Below are positions 60,981 to 64,000 of a DNA stretch of 64,000 nucleotides, piece after piece (the stretch's first letter is position 1; each line of letters opens with the position of its first letter). The stretch is from JACCWP01 sp963801045 (GTDB lineage Bacteria > Actinomycetota > Actinomycetes > Propionibacteriales > Nocardioidaceae). Position numbers and translations under genes: made by a program. The notes under the pieces are model-generated. The model made no database searches and was not told the origin of the DNA. It saw only the letters and a list, made by a program, of their open reading frames with translations. Location of the stretch: NCBI GenBank assembly GCA_963801045.1, contig CAWDDC010000003.1, positions 186,001 through 250,000 of the forward strand. Direction: 5' to 3'.

Positions 60981-61707
60981 CTACCGACTGTCAAACACTT
61001 CTTTGGTGGTCACCCGCCGCCCGGTCCACCAGCGCAGCAGCGGCGGGGTCAGCAGCAGCGCGGCGAGGTCGAACCAGCCGTAGCCGCCGGCCGCCCCCGA
61101 GGGCGGGTTGCCCATCGGCACCAGGTCGAAGGGCGAGCGCTCGGCCCACGCCCAGTTGCCCAGCCCGGTGCCCAGCAGCTCGAGGTAGGTCACGACGACG
61201 AACGCGCCGACGTACAGCGGCCGCGACGGCCCCCAGAGCAGGAAGCCGGCCAGGCAGCCGAACCAGAACAGGCCGAGCACGTCGACGCCGCTCGGCCAGC
61301 GTGACGCCGTACACCGCATAGCCGCCGCCCACCACGAGCACGGCGACCGCGCAGCCGGTGAGGTGCCGCTGGACGAACCGGGAGCGGCCCAGCCACAGCG
61401 CGGCGAGATAGACCAGCCCGTGCCCGGGCGGCACGTACGCGGGCACGTTGTCGAACCGGTAGGAGTAGGCCTCCAGCAGCGGCGAGAAGGTGTACTCGAC
61501 CGCGGTCGCGAGGACGACCACGACGGCCGTCTGCACCCGCACCTCGACGGCCTCGCGGGACAGCGCGAAGACCAGCAGCGCCCACGTCGCGACCCCGAGC
61601 ACCCGCTGCAGACCCAGGGACCCGTCGGCGTCGAGCGCGAGCACGACGGTGATCCAGGCCATGACCGCCAGCGCCCTGCCGGACGGCGGCAGGGACAGTG
61701 ACGGCAC
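60981..61707 (-). CDS. Polytopic membrane protein of unknown function (one frame break)
   Basis: About 241 residues from the GTG at 61707 (VPSLSLPPSGRALAVMAWITVVLALD) with seven or so hydrophobic segments. ATAVEYTFSPLLEAYSYRFDNVPAYVPPGHGLVYLAALWLGRS contains the most distinctive stretch (PAYVPPGHGLVYLAAL). A break near 61295 leads to LGLFWFGCLAGFLLWGPS and YLELLGTGLGNWAWAERSPFDLVPMGNPPSGAAGGYGWFDLAAL. Conserved Asn, Trp, Glu and Gly suggest an enzyme-like membrane core, but I do not recognise a family with confidence. Reads toward the HTH gene, 23 bases away. Confidence 0.75.
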
Positions 61708-61797
61708 CGCCTCATCCTCGCAGCCGGAGCCGAAGTGCTGGCCGAGCCGGGTCGGCCGCACTAGTCTGCGGTCTCCGACCAGCCGCAGGAGGTCAGC

Positions 61798-62232
61798 GTG
61801 CGGATCAAGGACGTGCTGGAGTCCAAGGGTGCTGCCGGAGTGGTGACCATCGGCCCCGACGCCACCTTGGCCGAGCTCATCGGCACACTCGCGGAGCACA
61901 ACTTCGGCGCCCTGGTGGTCAGTGAGGACGGCGAGACGGTCGCGGGCATCGTGTCCGAGCGCGACGTCGTACGTCGGATGCGCGAGGGGGCCGAGGCCCT
62001 GACCGAGCGGGTCGGCGACGTCATGACCACCGAGGTGCACGTCTGCGAGCCCGGCGACAGCCTCGAGGACCTGATGCGGATGATGACGCTGCGGCGCGTA
62101 CGCCACATCCCCGTGGTCACCGGCGGCAAGCTGGCCGGGCTGGTCAGCATCGGCGACGCGGTCAAGGCACGCATCGGCGAGCTGGAGTTCGAGCGCGACC
62201 AGCTCAACCAGTACGTCGCCGGCAGCCAGTAG
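61798..62232 (+). CDS. CBS-domain pair protein
   Basis: 144 residues, intact, GTG at 61798 with AGGAGG upstream. Two CBS domains: VVTIGPDATLAELIGTLAEHNFGALVVSEDGETVAGIVSERDVVRRM and VHVCEPGDSLEDLMRMMTLRRVRHIPVVTGGKLAGLVSIGDAVKARIGELE. A stand-alone pair usually binds adenine nucleotides; the target is unknown. Similar to the Hrp1-like and YbcM-like single proteins common in actinobacteria. Confidence 0.92.
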   Translation: MRIKDVLESKGAAGVVTIGPDATLAELIGTLAEHNFGALVVSEDGETVAGIVSERDVVRRMREGAEALTERVGDVMTTEVHVCEPGDSLEDLMRMMTLRRVRHIPVVTGGKLAGLVSIGDAVKARIGELEFERDQLNQYVAGSQ

Positions 62233-62237
62233 CCGGT

Positions 62238-62301
62238 CCCCTTCACGCGTCGTTCATCCGCGCACTGCGCCCGGGCGTACTGCGCGGATGATCGTGAGGG
62301 G
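62238..62301. terminator. Bidirectional terminator between CBS and GGDEF/EAL genes (element E)
   Basis: Inner stem TCATCCGCGCA / TGCGCGGATGA (11 bp, 16-base loop) and outer CCCCTTCACG / CGTGAGGGG, separated by a small bulge on the left arm. Lies directly between the convergent stops. Confidence 0.8.
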
Positions 62302-64000
62302 TCAGTTCGCCGCCGCGAGCATCCGGCGCAGCGTCTCGGCGTCGACCGGCGGCGCGTGCAGGAAGCCCTGGTAGGCCGCGATCCCCAGGTCGGCCAGCAG
62401 CGCGTGCTGCTCGACCCGCTCCACTCCCTCGGCCACGACCGACAGCTCGAGGCTGCGCCCGAGGCTCGCCACCGCCTGCACGATCGCGCGCGCCCGCGGG
62501 TCGCTCTCCAGCCGGGCGGTGAACGCGCGGTCGACCTTCACGATGTCCAGCGGGAGGTTGACCAGCTGGTCGAGGGTGGTGAAGCCGGTGCCGAAGTCGT
62601 CGGCGGCGAAGCGCACCCCGGTCTCGCGCAGCTGGTCGACGTCGTGGCGGCCGTCGTCGCGGTCGCCGCCGAGCAGGCGTCGACTCGGTCAGCTCGACCA
62701 CGAGCCTCGCCGCGGTCAGCCCCGACTCGCGCAGGCAGTTCGCGACCAGGTCGGCCGCGTCGTGGTTGCCCAGGTGCCGGGCGGACAGGTTGAGGTGCAG
62801 GTCGATGTCGGCGCCGCGCTGCTGCGGCCAGCCGGCCGCGGCGCTGGTGGCCTGACCGGCAACCCACGCGTCGATGTCGCAGACCAGGTCGCTCTCCTCG
62901 GCGATGTCGAGGAACGAGCCGGCCGCGAGCAGACCGAGGTCGGGGTGCTGCCAGCGCACCAGCGCCTCGACCGCGACCACCCGACGGTCGGCGATGGAGA
63001 GGATCGGCTGGTAGTAGACCCGCAGCTGACCGTCGCTGAGGGCGTGGCGCAGCTCGGAGCCGACCGTGACCCGTCGGGTCGCCTCGACCTCCAGCCCGGG
63101 CTCGTACGCGCGGATGAGCCCGCGGCCGTCGTGCTTGGCGAGGTACATCGCGGTGTTGGCCTCGCGCAGCAGCGACTCGGGATCGCTGTCCGGCTGGGCG
63201 ACCGCGATGCCGATGCTGATGTTGAGGGGCACGGTGCCGTCGTCCAGGTCGTAGGGCCTGCGCGCCGGCCTTCAGCAGCCGCTCGGCCACGATCTCCGCC
63301 TCGGCCGCGGAGTCGAGATCGGTGCAGAGCACGACGAACTCGTCGCCGGGCATCCGGGCCACCGCGTCGGAGAGCCGGACGGCATGGTGCAGCCGCCGGC
63401 CGAGGTCGGCCAGCACCCGGTCACCCACCGCGTGGCCGAAGGTCTCGTTGATCTGCTGGAACTCGTCGCAGTCGCAGTAGATCAGCGCCACCTCGCCACC
63501 CGAGCGTTCGCGCGCGGACAGCGCGTGCGCGATGTACTCCGACATCAGGGTGCGGTTCGGCAGCCCGGTGAGGGGGTCGTGCAGGGCCAGCCGCTTGAGC
63601 TCCTGCTCGGCGTGCTTGCGGTCGTGGACGTCGAGCACCTGCAGGCCGATCACCCGACCGCACACGGGAGTGGTGGTCACCGAGGCGACCACCATCGTCT
63701 GCACCAGCGAGCCGTCGGGCTGCAGGTGGCGCAGCTCGCCGCGCCAGGAGGTCGCGGCTGGGTCGTCGTCGGCGGCAGCGGCGAGCCGCTCCAGCGTCCG
63801 CTCCGCCTGGCCCCGGTCGGCCGGGAACAGCAGCTCGGTCCAGCTGCGGCCGATGGCGTCGTCCCCGAGCAGGTCACGGGCCGCGGGGTTGGCCGCGACG
63901 ACCCGCCCGACGCGTGTCACCCTCGACACCGATCACGAGCATCCCGACCAGGGAGCTGTCGACGACGCTGCGCAGCAGCTGGTTGGCGTCGTCGATGACG
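62302..64000 (-). CDS. PAS-GGDEF-EAL cyclic-di-GMP protein, 5' end outside the window (frame breaks)
   Basis: C-terminal 560 or so residues. From the right edge: LLRSVVDSSLVGMLVIGVEGD (PAS start), a break near 63918, RVGRVVAANPAARDLLGDDAIGRSWTELLF; GGDEF domain RLALHDPLTGLPNRTLMSEYI to the signature position, which reads ARMPGDEFVVL (PGDEF, so cyclase activity is doubtful); a break near 63262; EAL domain RRVVAVEALVRWQHPDLG with intact EAL, then a break near 62675, and RFAADDFGTGFTTLDQLVNLPLDIVKVDR with the DDFGTG loop and VVAEGVE. A phosphodiesterase with a regulatory GGDEF is the likely reading. Ends AAN at 62302. Confidence 0.9.

Noticed and set aside
1..64000. Prophage, insertion sequence, secretion or biosynthetic gene cluster, or anti-phage system
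   Set aside because: No transposase, integrase, phage structural gene, toxin-antitoxin pair, restriction enzyme or modular synthase was found; the window is core chromosome with small accessory inserts.

Overview
The window is chromosomal DNA of a high-GC Gram-positive bacterium, most likely an actinobacterium of the Nocardioidaceae type (inference from gene content and gene order; no 16S rRNA gene is present). Evidence: very high GC, frequent GTG starts, WhiB, RsrA/SigR, an RsbW/SigF-like pair, Kgd-type 2-oxoglutarate decarboxylase, DUF2550 and DUF6104 proteins, the tiny ribosomal protein bL37, and two long blocks in the order known from Mycobacterium tuberculosis (argS-lysA-hom-thrC-thrB-rho-rpmE-prfA-prmC-tsaC-wecA-atp; and whiB1-pdtaS-rshA/sigH-SRAP-aroA-rsgA).

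Layout. 1-4.7 kb: ethylmalonyl-CoA-mutase-like gene (cut by the window edge), a STAS protein, a 3-hydroxyacyl-CoA dehydrogenase, cobalamin adenosyltransferase and DUF2550. 4.7-12.5 kb: complete F1Fo ATP synthase operon on the minus strand, with a Rex-like operator upstream. 12.7-28.4 kb: minus-strand housekeeping block (wecA, tsaC, prmC, prfA, rpmE, rho, thrB, thrC, hom, lysA, argS, response regulator), interrupted by an exported EEP phosphatase/nuclease gene and a glutathione peroxidase. 28.5-33.8 kb: tRNA-Arg, a YCII protein with its ECF42-type sigma factor, a secreted choice-of-anchor P protein, an LCP protein and a lipoprotein. 33.9-41.5 kb: kgd, DUF6104, esterase, GNAT, MDR oxidoreductase, malic enzyme. 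41.8-50.8 kb: regulatory cluster (RsbW/SigF-like, WhiB1, PdtaS, SigR/RsrA) with interspersed metabolic genes. 50.8-58.3 kb: hydrolase, SRAP, T-box-controlled aspS, DoxX, aroA, rsgA, DUF2231, hisN. 58.4-64 kb: calcium-binding repeat protein, MFS exporter with its HTH regulator, CBS protein and a GGDEF/EAL protein running off the right edge.

The most interesting signals are regulatory. (1) A translational T-box leader with an Asp (GAC) specifier and a UGGC bulge that suits the G73 discriminator of tRNA-Asp lies in front of a short, archaeal-type aspartyl-tRNA synthetase gene. (2) Intergenic compound palindromes recur, at least three of them built from 22-bp TTTC-N14-GAAA units. (3) A near-leaderless SigR-type promoter could make a longer SigR isoform. 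(4) CRP-like and Rex-like operators stand before whiB1 and the atp operon.

Caveat: roughly half of the protein genes carry one or more single-base frame breaks, including essential ones (argS, hom, atpB, rho, aroA, kgd). In each case the neighbouring frame continues the same conserved protein. This is best read as uncorrected sequencing error, so such genes are annotated as CDS with the breaks noted, not as pseudogenes.
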